A program made the translations under genes and the position numbers. This document shows positions 1 through 6,352 of a stretch of DNA of 42,317 bases, piece by piece (positions within the stretch are counted from its first letter, which is position 1; each line of letters begins with the position of its first letter). The notes under the pieces are model-generated. The model did no database searches. It was given only the letters and a program-made list of their open reading frames with translations, and was not told the DNA's origin. The DNA lies in IMG/VR virus record IMGVR_UViG_3300034375_006619, positions 1-42,317 of that record, one strand, 5' to 3'. This DNA comes from a virus.

Positions 1-185
1 CGGTAGCCGGAGCCGTCGCCGCAGCCGTAGCCGGAGCCGCAGCCGGAGCCGTCGCCGTAGCCGTAGCCGGAGCCGTCGCCGTAGCCGTAGCCAGAGCCAG
101 AGCCAGAGCCAGAGCCGTAGCCGGAGCCGTCGCCGTCGCCGTAGCCGGAGCCGTCGCCGGAGCCAGAGCCGTAGCCGTCGCCGTC
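1..185. repeat. GCC-NNN hexanucleotide repeat, left end
   Basis: The plus strand reads GCC followed by GTA, GGA, GTC, AGA or GCA, with a 6-bp period and no internal slip from 3 to 185. It encodes the Gly-X protein on the minus strand. The first two bases (CG) break the pattern, where CC is expected. The matching repeat occupies the right end of the window. Confidence 0.9.
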
Positions 186-212
186 GACTACAGGCTTATT
201 CAGCTTTGACAT
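1..212 (-). CDS. Gly-X repeat protein, N-terminal part (runs off window start)
   Basis: ATG at 212-210 overlaps the end of the upstream gene, and a GAGGG Shine-Dalgarno lies 8 nt before it (about 225-221). The peptide begins MSKLNKPVVDGDGYGSG and then alternates strictly: every second residue is Gly (always GGC). The 31 X residues visible here are 12 Ser, 9 Tyr, 8 Asp and 2 Cys. The frame stays open to position 3. The same frame type occurs at the far end of the window, where it stops at 42163-42165, so this is probably one gene split by the ends. Function unknown. The composition suggests a disordered, tyrosine-rich, acidic, perhaps adhesive or phase-separating protein (inference). It has no catalytic motif, signal peptide or membrane segment. 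Total length cannot be determined because the repeat is probably collapsed. Confidence 0.7.
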   Translation of the reverse strand, partial: MSKLNKPVVDGDGYGSGSGDGSGYGDGDGSGYGSGSGSGSGYGYGDGSGYGYGDGSGCGSGYGCGDGSGY

Positions 213-585
213 TTTTAGCGCCCTCAATGCTTTTGATTGCCTTATCGCTGCAAGGAATTAGCTCGATAGCTTCAAGCCACACACTTTCTACAGCCTCGGC
301 GATCTTGCTTTGATCGTGCTTAATGCCGTGATTTGCGACAGCGCTTAAGCTGATTGACTCTGATGCGTGCCAGCGCCACATACGGCGCGCGTTAATCACA
401 ATTACTTCGTTGCCTGATTTTTGTGCGATCTCGCCAAACCACACGCCAGCGGAATAGGTGCGCACAATGCATTTGCGGCCCACCATTGCGCTAAGACCTG
501 CCTCAGTGACCTGTGCCTGCGCACCGCTAAACATTGCGGCGATCTGCTTTAACTCGCCGAAAGTTAGATTATCAATATTGCTCAT
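196..585 (-). CDS. DUF6948-like phage protein
   Basis: 129 aa. The central part (GRKCIVRTYSAGVWFGEI, then an ARRMWRW block) and the ending (EAIELIPCSDKAIKSIEGAKN) match my recollection of a small phage family named DUF6948, whose function is unknown. The start is ATG 585-583, with a strong GGGAGG 9 nt upstream. It is the first gene after the promoter at 622-651 and is coupled to the Gly-X gene, whose start codon lies 14 nt inside its 3' end. Family assignment is from memory of the motif; no activity is claimed. Confidence 0.7.
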   Translation of the reverse strand: MSNIDNLTFGELKQIAAMFSGAQAQVTEAGLSAMVGRKCIVRTYSAGVWFGEIAQKSGNEVIVINARRMWRWHASESISLSAVANHGIKHDQSKIAEAVESVWLEAIELIPCSDKAIKSIEGAKNVKAE

Positions 586-621
586 TTGCTTTGCCTCCCA
601 AGGCTTTTGTGTTTTGCAAGC

Positions 622-651
622 GCACTATATGGCGGAAATTTGTTTGGCGCA
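622..651 (-). promoter_or_regulatory. sigma70-like early promoter (TTGCGC-N17-TATAGT)
   Basis: On the minus strand TTGCGC is followed after 17 bp by TATAGT, about 40-60 nt upstream of the DUF6948-like gene. The -10 hexamer is identical to that of four other promoters in the window. Confidence 0.65.
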
Positions 652-665
652 AGCGTTTTTAACGC

Positions 666-690
666 AAAAAAAGCCCCGCCGAAGCGGGGC
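666..690 (-). terminator. rho-independent terminator
   Basis: GCCCCGC / GCGGGGC stem (684-690 and 673-679) with a 4-nt loop, followed on the minus strand by seven U (672-666). It ends the minus-strand unit of 764-1645 just before the promoter of the next unit. Bases 691-763 hold nothing else I can support. Confidence 0.85.
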
Positions 691-763
691 AAGTGCGCTG
701 GGGAGCGCTATGGGGTAGCAGGCCGTAATTACCGCCACGGCTCGGGCGGGAGGTGATGGTCAA

Positions 764-937
764 TTATACAAGGCCACCATCAACAACCGCAAGCACCGGG
801 TTATCATGCGACGGGCTAAACCCCAGCTCGTAAAGGGCTAGCAGCACTAGCCCTTGATCTTCAACAGCAAGGCAATTCTCTACTTCCATCTCGACAAGCC
901 CTAGCTCGTCGTCGATAAAGTAGATCATGCCGCGCAT
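764..937 (-). CDS. small hypothetical protein
   Basis: 57 aa from the ATG at 937-935, which shares one base with the upstream TGA (TGATG), the coupling style used throughout this region. The frame stays open upstream to 1012, but that part overlaps the neighbouring gene in another frame, so the short start is preferred. The product is acidic (FIDDELGLVEMEVEN). Not recognised. Confidence 0.5.
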   Translation of the reverse strand: MRGMIYFIDDELGLVEMEVENCLAVEDQGLVLLALYELGFSPSHDNPVLAVVDGGLV

Positions 938-1080
938 CAGGCGAAACAGCCCCAGCGCCATTCGCCATCTTTGAAGCGGTAGCGAATGATAAATGAACCA
1001 ATACGCCAGCATTCGAAGCCGCTCGAAAGCGTGACATGAGTCAATACGCCAAGATAAACCTTCTTCTTGATCTCTTTCAT
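937..1080 (-). CDS. small hypothetical protein
   Basis: 47 aa, starting MKEIKKKVYLG. ATG 1080-1078 overlaps the upstream stop as ATGA and is preceded by AGGAGG at 8 nt. The open frame continues further upstream, but only the internal ATG has a ribosome site. Tryptophan-rich C-terminus (KDGEWRWGCFA). Not recognised. Confidence 0.6.
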   Translation of the reverse strand: MKEIKKKVYLGVLTHVTLSSGFECWRIGSFIIRYRFKDGEWRWGCFA

Positions 1081-1292
1081 GCTTGCGCCTCCTTGCCGCC
1101 GAGCCATTCCAGTTCGTGCGGCTTGATAATCCACGCCCATTCGATCACGTCTATAGGTGAATCGCTATTGCCGTGCAGGTTGCCCCACTCGTTAGAGTTG
1201 CCGACCAAGATCAAGCCTTGGCGAGCGGTACGCAAAAGCATACCGGGCGCGATGCTGGCTGGCTGGCCTTGGAACCATTTAGGCTTGGTCAT
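1077..1292 (-). CDS. hypothetical protein
   Basis: 71 aa beginning MTKPKWFQGQPASIAPG. The N-terminus resembles the other M-x-KP-x-W proteins of this phage (1279-1482 and 7590-8054). It overlaps the upstream gene by 14 nt and is coupled to the downstream one by ATGA. The family is not named; no catalytic motif seen. Confidence 0.65.
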   Translation of the reverse strand: MTKPKWFQGQPASIAPGMLLRTARQGLILVGNSNEWGNLHGNSDSPIDVIEWAWIIKPHELEWLGGKEAQA

Positions 1293-1482
1293 TTGGGCGT
1301 GCCTCTAATGTTTCTATTGGGTCTAACTTGCAATCCATGCAAGACTGCATCCGGCCAGATACATCATACCAATCACTCCGGCCAAACTTCGGCTTTTCTT
1401 CATACCAAAACCAAACTCCATCAGCATCCATAGCCACCCACTGCGCCCACTCCGGCGCATCCTTCCAGTCTGGCTTAACCAT
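1279..1482 (-). CDS. KPDW-type small phage protein
   Basis: 67 aa when started at MVKPDWKDAPEWAQW. A longer frame begins at 1518, but the internal ATG with GGGGG about 9 nt upstream fits the family N-terminus (M-x-KPDW-x-x-AP). Trp/Tyr-rich middle (GVWFWYEEKP) and a C-x2-C in the C-terminal half. Such proteins are frequent in phages and prophages; function unknown. The 154-aa protein at 7590-8054 starts with the same motif. Confidence 0.7.
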   Translation of the reverse strand: MVKPDWKDAPEWAQWVAMDADGVWFWYEEKPKFGRSDWYDVSGRMQSCMDCKLDPIETLEARPNDQA

Positions 1483-1645
1483 TCTCGCGCGCCCCCATGA
1501 AAGTAACCAGCGCCCCAAGCGCTAGGTATTCGTAGCTATTGGCCAGTGCCATTAAAAGCGAGCCGCTAGAGGCATGGCCAACCGCAAAGCTGTAGCCGCC
1601 AAGCACTAAGCCAACAACGCCCATTGTCACCATTGTGTATTTCAT
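1475..1645 (-). CDS. small membrane protein
   Basis: 56 aa from MKYTMVTMGVVG, chosen because GAGGG lies 7 nt upstream; the frame itself extends to 1678. Two hydrophobic stretches (about residues 4-22 and 28-50), the second ending in a short charged tail, suggest two membrane passes. Not recognised; it could act at the inner membrane during infection (inference). Confidence 0.6.
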   Translation of the reverse strand: MKYTMVTMGVVGLVLGGYSFAVGHASSGSLLMALANSYEYLALGALVTFMGARENG

Positions 1646-1655
1646 TTTGCTGCCC

Positions 1656-3131
1656 TCATTCGTAAAACTTGCCGCCAATGCAGTGAATCAGCGTTCTTTT
1701 TCCGTTCGCATACGTTATGTCATGCGTGTGCGTCCATGCGCTAGGGCTGTCGTCGTTGTAGCCCATGCGCATCTTGGATGATGTGCCAACCGAGTGCGCC
1801 CCGTCAACGATTTCCGCGCCGTGCGAGTGACCTTTCGTCACCTTTGCGCCAACATTGGCAAAGCCACGAGTACTGCCGCGCGCCCCGTTCGGCCCTTTAT
1901 GCCCGTGGTAGCCAAACTCGATACCGTGACGCCGAAACGACTCCCCCGGCGCAAGCCAGTGCAACCCGTCCAGCCCTAGGCGCTCCATCCAGTACCTGAA
2001 CGGGTCGCAATAGCCACCTTCGTGAATGGCGCGCAGCATCACGGCCTTTGTTTCGTGAAAAACGAGCGCGTTCTCTAGGTCGTGCGCGTGCTCGGCCTTC
2101 TCAAGCCACTTAGTAAAGTGGTCATGGTGATTGCTGCCTACCATTACAACCTTTGGGGCCATCTTAGCTACTCGCGCCATATACTGCGCGGTTACTTCCA
2201 GCTCCTTAAGGACGCTAGACTTTTTGCGCGAGTAGCGTGCGAAGCGCTCAAAGTAGCCGCTATGATGCGACGCCGAACCAAAGTTAAGCACATCGTGGCA
2301 TACGATGGCCTGAGGCTTGATCTTGCGCGCTAGATGAGCGGTAGCATCCAAAACCGACTTATCGGCAAGCTCAGCATGGATGTCTCCCATGACCAGTGTT
2401 GATGCTGGCCTAGCCGCTTTGCTGCCATGCGCCGAATATTCGCGGTCAAGGTCGGTAAACGCGCCGTTACTTGTCGGGCAGATATGGCGCATGTGCGTTC
2501 TGTTGCCGTCAATCTCCACAACAACCGCGCCAAGCGTGTGATGGAATGCGCCCTTAGCGCCTGCGTTCGTGTCGCTGTATTGCGGAACGGTACAGGCCCC
2601 GGTGGTCATAACCATTTTGGCAGGAACTCCTGCCGCCGTGGCGACCGACTGTAGTGCAATTTTGGTGTGCCCAATGATTGCGTGCTTTGTGCCGCTAACG
2701 GTAAGCCAGCCTTGCAGCGGGTTAATCGCGGTCGGCTGCACCTTGATATCTGCCAGCAAGACAAGATTACGCGCCAAATCCGAGCGACTGTCCATCAGAT
2801 ACTGACTAAGCCTAGCGTCCCACCAGTCGACTGGAGTTTCGTCTTGGCGGGTCGGGTTGCGGTAGCGCATTGGCACGACGATTAACTGCGCGGAACGCTC
2901 AAGGCAGTACGCCTCAAGCGACTTCAAGAAAGCAGCGTGCGCCTTTGTCGCGTTCACTGCCGCTGTTACCACGAAGCGCTTGCCGTTGATAGGCTGCGCC
3001 TTTGCTTCTGTAACATGCCCTCGGTTTTCGTGAAAGGTTACGCCGCACCCCTTACACCGTAGGCGGCGAAAGCCGCCCCGGTAAGAGTGCGTCCCGTGCT
3101 CTGTGTTTCCACATTCCGGGCAGGCGATCAT
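1656..3131 (-). CDS. T5 A1-like calcineurin-type metallophosphoesterase with zinc ribbon
   Basis: 491 aa. Two Cys pairs at residues 4/7 and 26/29 form a zinc ribbon. Metallophosphoesterase motifs follow: GD-x-H at 249-252, a His-Asp pair at 279-280, GSNHHD at 332-337 and GHSH at 434-437. This order matches calcineurin-like phosphoesterases and the phage T5 A1 family, where A1 is linked to first-step transfer and host DNA destruction. A role in degrading host DNA or in another early takeover step is inferred, not shown. The length fits the A1 family roughly. It is coupled to the upstream diphosphohydrolase-like gene by a one-base stop/start overlap. Other phosphodiester substrates remain possible. 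Confidence 0.75.
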   Translation of the reverse strand: MIACPECGNTEHGTHSYRGGFRRLRCKGCGVTFHENRGHVTEAKAQPINGKRFVVTAAVNATKAHAAFLKSLEAYCLERSAQLIVVPMRYRNPTRQDETPVDWWDARLSQYLMDSRSDLARNLVLLADIKVQPTAINPLQGWLTVSGTKHAIIGHTKIALQSVATAAGVPAKMVMTTGACTVPQYSDTNAGAKGAFHHTLGAVVVEIDGNRTHMRHICPTSNGAFTDLDREYSAHGSKAARPASTLVMGDIHAELADKSVLDATAHLARKIKPQAIVCHDVLNFGSASHHSGYFERFARYSRKKSSVLKELEVTAQYMARVAKMAPKVVMVGSNHHDHFTKWLEKAEHAHDLENALVFHETKAVMLRAIHEGGYCDPFRYWMERLGLDGLHWLAPGESFRRHGIEFGYHGHKGPNGARGSTRGFANVGAKVTKGHSHGAEIVDGAHSVGTSSKMRMGYNDDSPSAWTHTHDITYANGKRTLIHCIGGKFYE

Positions 3132-3742
3132 TATTCGGCGTCCTTTACTACGCGGTAGGCGATTATGTCCTCAGGTAAGTCATCATGATGCCAGTCAAAA
3201 CCATTAGCAACAAGACCGCTACTTACAGTGCCGTTTCGCAGTTCAATCATTACGCGATAACCCGGGACAGGACACTCCCCGCCATTCCAAACAATCCAGT
3301 CGTCTGCGCTGCTGATAGTATGCCGACCAACCCAATGCGGGACGCCGTTATCCTCGTTCACCTTACTAATCGCCGCGCTAACCTGCTCAGCGCCTAGGCC
3401 GTGTTTGCGGACGGCTTCGGTGATGGAGTCGTCTTTGGCGGCGCGGGCGGCAATATCCAACTCGCACAAAAACAGCGCATTGGTGGCGACATGCGCCCAA
3501 TGACTTAGGCCTGACTCAATGTCAGCGGCCTCGCCGCGCTCGATAGCGTTCATGTGACGATAGAGAGCATCCTTATAGCGTTCTGCGCCGTTATCCACTG
3601 CTCGCCAAGAGTGCGCCTCGTACTTCTTTGCGCCAAATCCAAGAACGTCAACCACTGCCGACAAGGCCTCCCGGCAGCCGCCCATTAATAAAGACCACTT
3701 AGGCTTTCCGCCGTCGAATTTTAAATCTTTTTTGCCAGCCAT
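3131..3742 (-). CDS. dATP/dGTP diphosphohydrolase-domain (DUF5664, MazZ-like) protein
   Basis: 203 aa. The N-terminal 100 residues carry the family pattern KFDGGKPKWSLL, FGAKKYEAHSWR, RYKDALYRH and ESGLSHWAHVATNALFL. This is an all-alpha NTP pyrophosphatase-like fold, known in the PF18909/DUF5664 group as dATP/dGTP diphosphohydrolase. The C-terminal part (DDWIVWNGGECPVPG) is a separate phage domain found on diverse proteins. It probably trims dNTP pools or a modified nucleotide. There is no PurZ or DatZ partner in the window, so a 2-aminoadenine pathway is not supported. SD AGGGG precedes ATG 3742. Confidence 0.75.
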   Translation of the reverse strand: MAGKKDLKFDGGKPKWSLLMGGCREALSAVVDVLGFGAKKYEAHSWRAVDNGAERYKDALYRHMNAIERGEAADIESGLSHWAHVATNALFLCELDIAARAAKDDSITEAVRKHGLGAEQVSAAISKVNEDNGVPHWVGRHTISSADDWIVWNGGECPVPGYRVMIELRNGTVSSGLVANGFDWHHDDLPEDIIAYRVVKDAE

Positions 3743-3743
3743 T

Positions 3744-3860
3744 TTAATTCCCCTGCGTCATGTAGTATTGCGCGGCATTGGCCACGGATTGCCGCGCGAT
3801 ATGAATCCACGCTGCGCCGACGATCAATACCGCCAGCGTCAAACCGGCAAGCACTTTCAT
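3744..3860 (-). CDS. 38-aa membrane peptide
   Basis: MKVLAGLTLAVLIVGAAWIH followed by a polar tail. One hydrophobic segment (residues 3-19) suggests a single-pass or signal-anchor peptide. GGTGAG lies just upstream, and the ATG overlaps the stop of the 16-aa leader ORF as ATGA. Not recognised. Confidence 0.6.
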   Translation of the reverse strand: MKVLAGLTLAVLIVGAAWIHIARQSVANAAQYYMTQGN

Positions 3861-3907
3861 GTGCTCACCCCATCAACATAAACAAAGTAAAACCAAACTA
3901 AGATCAT
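3857..3907 (-). CDS. 16-aa leader peptide ORF
   Basis: MILVWFYFVYVDGVST, the first open frame after the promoter at 3940-3967. GAGGG lies 9 nt upstream, and its TGA overlaps the next start codon (ATGA). Strongly hydrophobic. It may be a real micro-protein or only a translational lead-in for 3744-3860. Confidence 0.4.
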   Translation of the reverse strand: MILVWFYFVYVDGVST

Positions 3908-3939
3908 GCTATTGCCCTCTTTTTGTCCTGTGTCCGTGG

Positions 3940-3967
3940 ACTATAGACGCTCTTGCTAGCGTGTCAA
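3940..3967 (-). promoter_or_regulatory. sigma70-like early promoter (TTGACA-N16-TATAGT)
   Basis: Consensus -35 TTGACA (3967-3962) and TATAGT (3945-3940), spaced 16 bp. It drives the unit 3907 to 764 and overlaps the 3' end of the gene at 3956-4129. Confidence 0.85.
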
Positions 3968-4129
3968 GCCTAGCCCGTGTTTTTCTGCTCGATAGATGGC
4001 GCACTTTAAAGCGATATGGCTATCAACACCGATAGCCAGCGCCGCCAGCTTATAGCAGACGCCAGACTTTACCAGCTCATAGGCAAAGGCGAGGTCTGCT
4101 ATAGGGATGGTGCGCGGGCGGGGTTTCAT
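3956..4129 (-). CDS. small helix-turn-helix-like protein
   Basis: 57 aa, MKPRPRTIPIADLAFAYELV then GVCYKLAALAIGVDSHIALK. A basic start is followed by a helix-turn-helix-like pattern (about residues 16-52) with the alternation of a DNA-binding helix pair. ATG 4129 overlaps the upstream TGA (ATGA). The gene end overlaps the -35 of the next promoter. Possible early regulator (inference). Confidence 0.6.
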   Translation of the reverse strand: MKPRPRTIPIADLAFAYELVKSGVCYKLAALAIGVDSHIALKCAIYRAEKHGLGLTR

Positions 4130-4500
4130 TTGTCGGCCTGCAAGGCTAGCTCAAGCACTGCAATCCGCGCATCCTTCTCTGCCATAAGCCGCTCATGCTG
4201 GGCTACAGTCATAAGCGGCTGCGGTTGCCAGTCGGCCATCCATTGCGAAAACTGCTTGTAGATTTTGTAACCCGCCTCCGGGTGCGCAACGGCATACGCC
4301 ACAACCTCAACCGCTTCACCGTCGGTAGGCGTGACAGGATCACCAAATACAGCATCAGCCTGCGCTATAACCGAATCCATGCGCGCCTGCCTGCCAGCGC
4401 GATAGCCGCCCATTGCCTGACGGTGCTGCTCAACTGCGTCAAAAGCCAAGTCTCGCAAGTCCTGTAGCAGCTCGCGGTCAACCAGTAGTTTGTCAGCCAT
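4126..4500 (-). CDS. hypothetical protein with C-terminal coiled coil
   Basis: 124 aa from the ATG at 4500-4498; an in-frame GTG precedes it. GGAGG lies 6 nt before the ATG. The C-terminus (MTVAQHERLMAEKDARIAVL) is a heptad-like helical segment frequent at the end of small early proteins of enterobacterial and related phages. Function unknown. Confidence 0.7.
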   Translation of the reverse strand: MADKLLVDRELLQDLRDLAFDAVEQHRQAMGGYRAGRQARMDSVIAQADAVFGDPVTPTDGEAVEVVAYAVAHPEAGYKIYKQFSQWMADWQPQPLMTVAQHERLMAEKDARIAVLELALQADK

Positions 4501-4664
4501 CACTCACCTCCGGTGGCGAACGCAATCCGAACGCCAAACATGAAATTAGAAACAGCAGCGCCAGCCAAACACCCAGCTGGCAAGCTGTGAATCAGTGCGC
4601 CTAGCGCAATAACTGAGCCCGTACAAAGCACAACATGAACCATAAAAGCGTTATCTTTTGTCAT
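4500..4664 (-). CDS. small membrane protein
   Basis: 54 aa. Two hydrophobic segments (about residues 7-26 and 31-47) separated by HSLPAG. GGGGTGAG precedes the ATG. The 5' end overlaps 4651-4803 in another frame, and the stop codon is coupled to the next start. Not recognised. Confidence 0.6.
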   Translation of the reverse strand: MTKDNAFMVHVVLCTGSVIALGALIHSLPAGCLAGAAVSNFMFGVRIAFATGGE

Positions 4665-4803
4665 TACTCACCCCTTTTGACACTACTTCTTGTTTAAATT
4701 TCTTCTTACAGTTCTTGCAGATAAAGCCAGCATTCCCAGCATTGCGTTTCTCGCACCGAACACCAGCAAGTAGCCAGCAAGGCTCGTCGCTGTGATTGCT
4801 CAT
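4651..4803 (-). CDS. 50-aa putative zinc-ribbon protein
   Basis: Starts MSNHSDEPCWLLAGVRCEKR. Cysteines at 9, 17, 29 and 32, the last two as C-x2-C in FICKNCKKKF, suggest a small zinc ribbon. The basic C-terminus is compatible with nucleic-acid binding. The start shares one base with the upstream TGA (TGATG). Confidence 0.55.
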   Translation of the reverse strand: MSNHSDEPCWLLAGVRCEKRNAGNAGFICKNCKKKFKQEVVSKGVSNDKR

Positions 4804-5012
4804 CACTCACCCCCTTTTGGTGTAACCCGCCACGCTGACACATAGCGAATCCGGCTACTGCCCTCACGCCAGAACAGGCGACCATAAACGCGAACCTTTA
4901 AGCGCCCGTCTGGCATGGTTTTGAGTACGTCGCATGGCATGTGGTATTCGCGGTCGTTGCAGCCGAGTACATGACGGCACGCAAGGCGGTGGGTTGCTGT
5001 TTCTTTGCTCAT
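4803..5012 (-). CDS. small basic hypothetical protein
   Basis: 69 aa with the predicted beta-rich core GRLKVRVYGRLFWREG. GGGGTGA precedes ATG 5012. Cys at 12, 18 and 27. Not recognised, but it is clearly part of the coupled gene chain (4-nt overlap with the upstream gene). Confidence 0.65.
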   Translation of the reverse strand: MSKETATHRLACRHVLGCNDREYHMPCDVLKTMPDGRLKVRVYGRLFWREGSSRIRYVSAWRVTPKGGE

Positions 5013-5653
5013 GATTCACCCCCTTCCTCATCGCCAATCGGCGGCGACTCAGCTACAACCCGGCAACTATCGCAGCCGGACGAGCATGCGCCGCAGTAGG
5101 TTTTGGTTGGCTTTGGCGCTACAGCGAGCGCTGCGCGGTAATCATGCGCAACGTCCTCACAAATATCAGCATGGCCTCTCGCAAGCTCAACTTCCCCGTT
5201 GAAAGCAAGCTCAGCGATCATTTCCAAGGTCGGCTCAACCGGCACAAGCGCGTGGCCTTCCGGCACGGCTTTGGCCTCCAACTCAGCCATGCGGGCCTTG
5301 AGCTGATCAATTATCGGGGTGTGCGGCTTTTCCAAGCAGAGCGTGTTTATAACCCACTCTGCTATTTCCTCGTCATGCCGATCTGGCTCCTGCATCGCCA
5401 TGCTAATAGCGTGCAAACACTCCTCAAGATCGACTATTCGCGCCTTGAGCTGCTCAATCGTGCCGTTCTTGATCGTCAGCGCGGTTTTTAGCTGGGTGAT
5501 TTCGTCGCGCAAGTCGGGAACATGGGCGGCCTCAATCTCGACGGCGTGCAGCCTGCCTAAAACTTCTCGCACCGCATCGCCGCAATGCTTAGACAGCCAG
5601 CTGCCCTCGCCAGCCATATCGGTTAGGTACTTAATCGCATCTTTGGTTTTCAC
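5009..5653 (-). CDS. coiled-coil hypothetical protein with Cys-rich tail
   Basis: 214 aa, GTG start at 5653 with GGAGG upstream. Residues about 45-125 form a long helical/coiled-coil region with repeated QLKAR-x-x-LE units. The PEGHALVPVEPTLEM motif is widespread in phage Ea22-like and related proteins. The C-terminus carries CGACSSGCDSC, a compact Cys cluster able to bind metal. Function unknown; the modular architecture is typical of fast-evolving early phage proteins. Confidence 0.65.
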   Translation of the reverse strand: MKTKDAIKYLTDMAGEGSWLSKHCGDAVREVLGRLHAVEIEAAHVPDLRDEITQLKTALTIKNGTIEQLKARIVDLEECLHAISMAMQEPDRHDEEIAEWVINTLCLEKPHTPIIDQLKARMAELEAKAVPEGHALVPVEPTLEMIAELAFNGEVELARGHADICEDVAHDYRAALAVAPKPTKTYCGACSSGCDSCRVVAESPPIGDEEGGES

Positions 5654-6072
5654 TATTCACCCTCCAGCTGTTCAGGCTTGACGTAGCGATAAACCGAGTA
5701 GCGCAGCATTGGGCGACCATTACCTCGATACACAATGCTATTTTGCGCCCCTAGGTATGGGTTCAGAATCCAGCCTTCCTCTTGGCAGTTGTCGCGCAGC
5801 CAATCCTCATAATCCTTTCTCCCGCAATGCCTCTCAGGCGCAAAAACCTCCCTATCTTCGCTCACTTTTTTAAGTCCGACGCGCTCCGGGTTTCGCAGCT
5901 CAAAACTTACTGGCACTTCACCCATTCCAGTTATGGCCTCGGCAAAATCTGAGTAGCCCATTTCGACGGAAACGAAACGCTGACGCGACAGGCTGTCTGT
6001 AACTTCAATTAAGATTGCCTTCTTTCCGCCGCCATAAGTGGGGCGAGAAATAGTAATTTTTCCTTTAAGCAT
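5653..6072 (-). CDS. hypothetical phage protein
   Basis: 139 aa. The N-terminal half is beta-rich (KGKITISRPTYGGGKKAILI); the C-terminal half is aromatic (PMLRYSVYRYVKP). GGGAG precedes ATG 6072. The stop codon overlaps the GTG start of the next gene. No family recognised and no catalytic motif seen. Confidence 0.6.
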   Translation of the reverse strand: MLKGKITISRPTYGGGKKAILIEVTDSLSRQRFVSVEMGYSDFAEAITGMGEVPVSFELRNPERVGLKKVSEDREVFAPERHCGRKDYEDWLRDNCQEEGWILNPYLGAQNSIVYRGNGRPMLRYSVYRYVKPEQLEGE

Positions 6073-6136
6073 GGCTTTCTCCCTCCAGCTGCTGCGCGGG
6101 GTCGTACACCCGGCGCAGGATTTCGCAAATAGTCAT
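6065..6136 (-). CDS. 23-aa micro-ORF
   Basis: MTICEILRRVYDPAQQLEGE plus three residues. It is the first ORF after the promoter at 6171-6199, with GAGGG 8 nt upstream, and its end overlaps the next gene's start. As with the 16-aa ORF at 3857-3907, it may be a real peptide or a translational leader. Confidence 0.4.
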   Translation of the reverse strand: MTICEILRRVYDPAQQLEGESHA

Positions 6137-6170
6137 CTTGCTACCCTCTTTTGTTATCTAACGCCAGCGC

Positions 6171-6199
6171 ACTATGTCGCAGGCGCTTATAGATTGCAA
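6171..6199 (-). promoter_or_regulatory. sigma70-like early promoter (TTGCAA-N17-CATAGT)
   Basis: TTGCAA at 6199-6194 and CATAGT at 6176-6171 on the minus strand, 17-bp spacing. It precedes the unit beginning at 6136. Confidence 0.6.
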
Positions 6200-6205
6200 G
6201 CGGTT

Positions 6206-6352
6206 TTAGACGTTTTTCTTGTTAATCCGACGCCGTTCGTCGCTGCACTTCTTTTGCTGCTTACGGCTGTGCGTGTTGCGCGAATTGCCGCAAATCTCGC
6301 AGCGAGCGCAAAGGCCGTTTGTGTAGTCTGGGGTTGGTTTTTCGTTATTCAT
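6206..6352 (-). CDS. 48-aa Cys-cluster protein
   Basis: MNNEKPTPDYTNGLCARCEI then CGNSRNTHSRKQQKKC. C-x2-C-x2-C followed by a single Cys 14 residues later suggests a small zinc-binding fold with a very basic C-terminus. GAGGAG lies 7 nt before ATG 6352, which overlaps the upstream gene by 8 nt. Possibly nucleic-acid binding (inference). Confidence 0.6.
   Translation of the reverse strand: MNNEKPTPDYTNGLCARCEICGNSRNTHSRKQQKKCSDERRRINKKNV

Noticed and set aside
1-185. Terminal GCC-NNN repeats as a CRISPR array or tRNA cluster
   Set aside because: Unit is 6 bp without spacers, and the frame encodes an SD-preceded Gly-X protein.
458-718. Plus-strand 86-aa frame opposite the DUF6948-like gene
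   Set aside because: No ribosome site, covers a promoter and terminator of the other strand, and is antisense to a convincing gene.
734-763. TATAAT-like element on the minus strand at the end of the 764-937 gene
   Set aside because: Would transcribe straight into the terminator at 666-690 with no ORF between; -35 match is poor.
3131-3742. Evidence for a 2-aminoadenine (Z) genome
   Set aside because: No adenylosuccinate synthetase-like PurZ and no HD-type DatZ among the genes; a DUF5664 domain alone is insufficient.
5144-5491. Plus-strand 115-aa frame
   Set aside because: Antisense shadow of the coiled-coil gene at 5009-5653, with no ribosome site or promoter.
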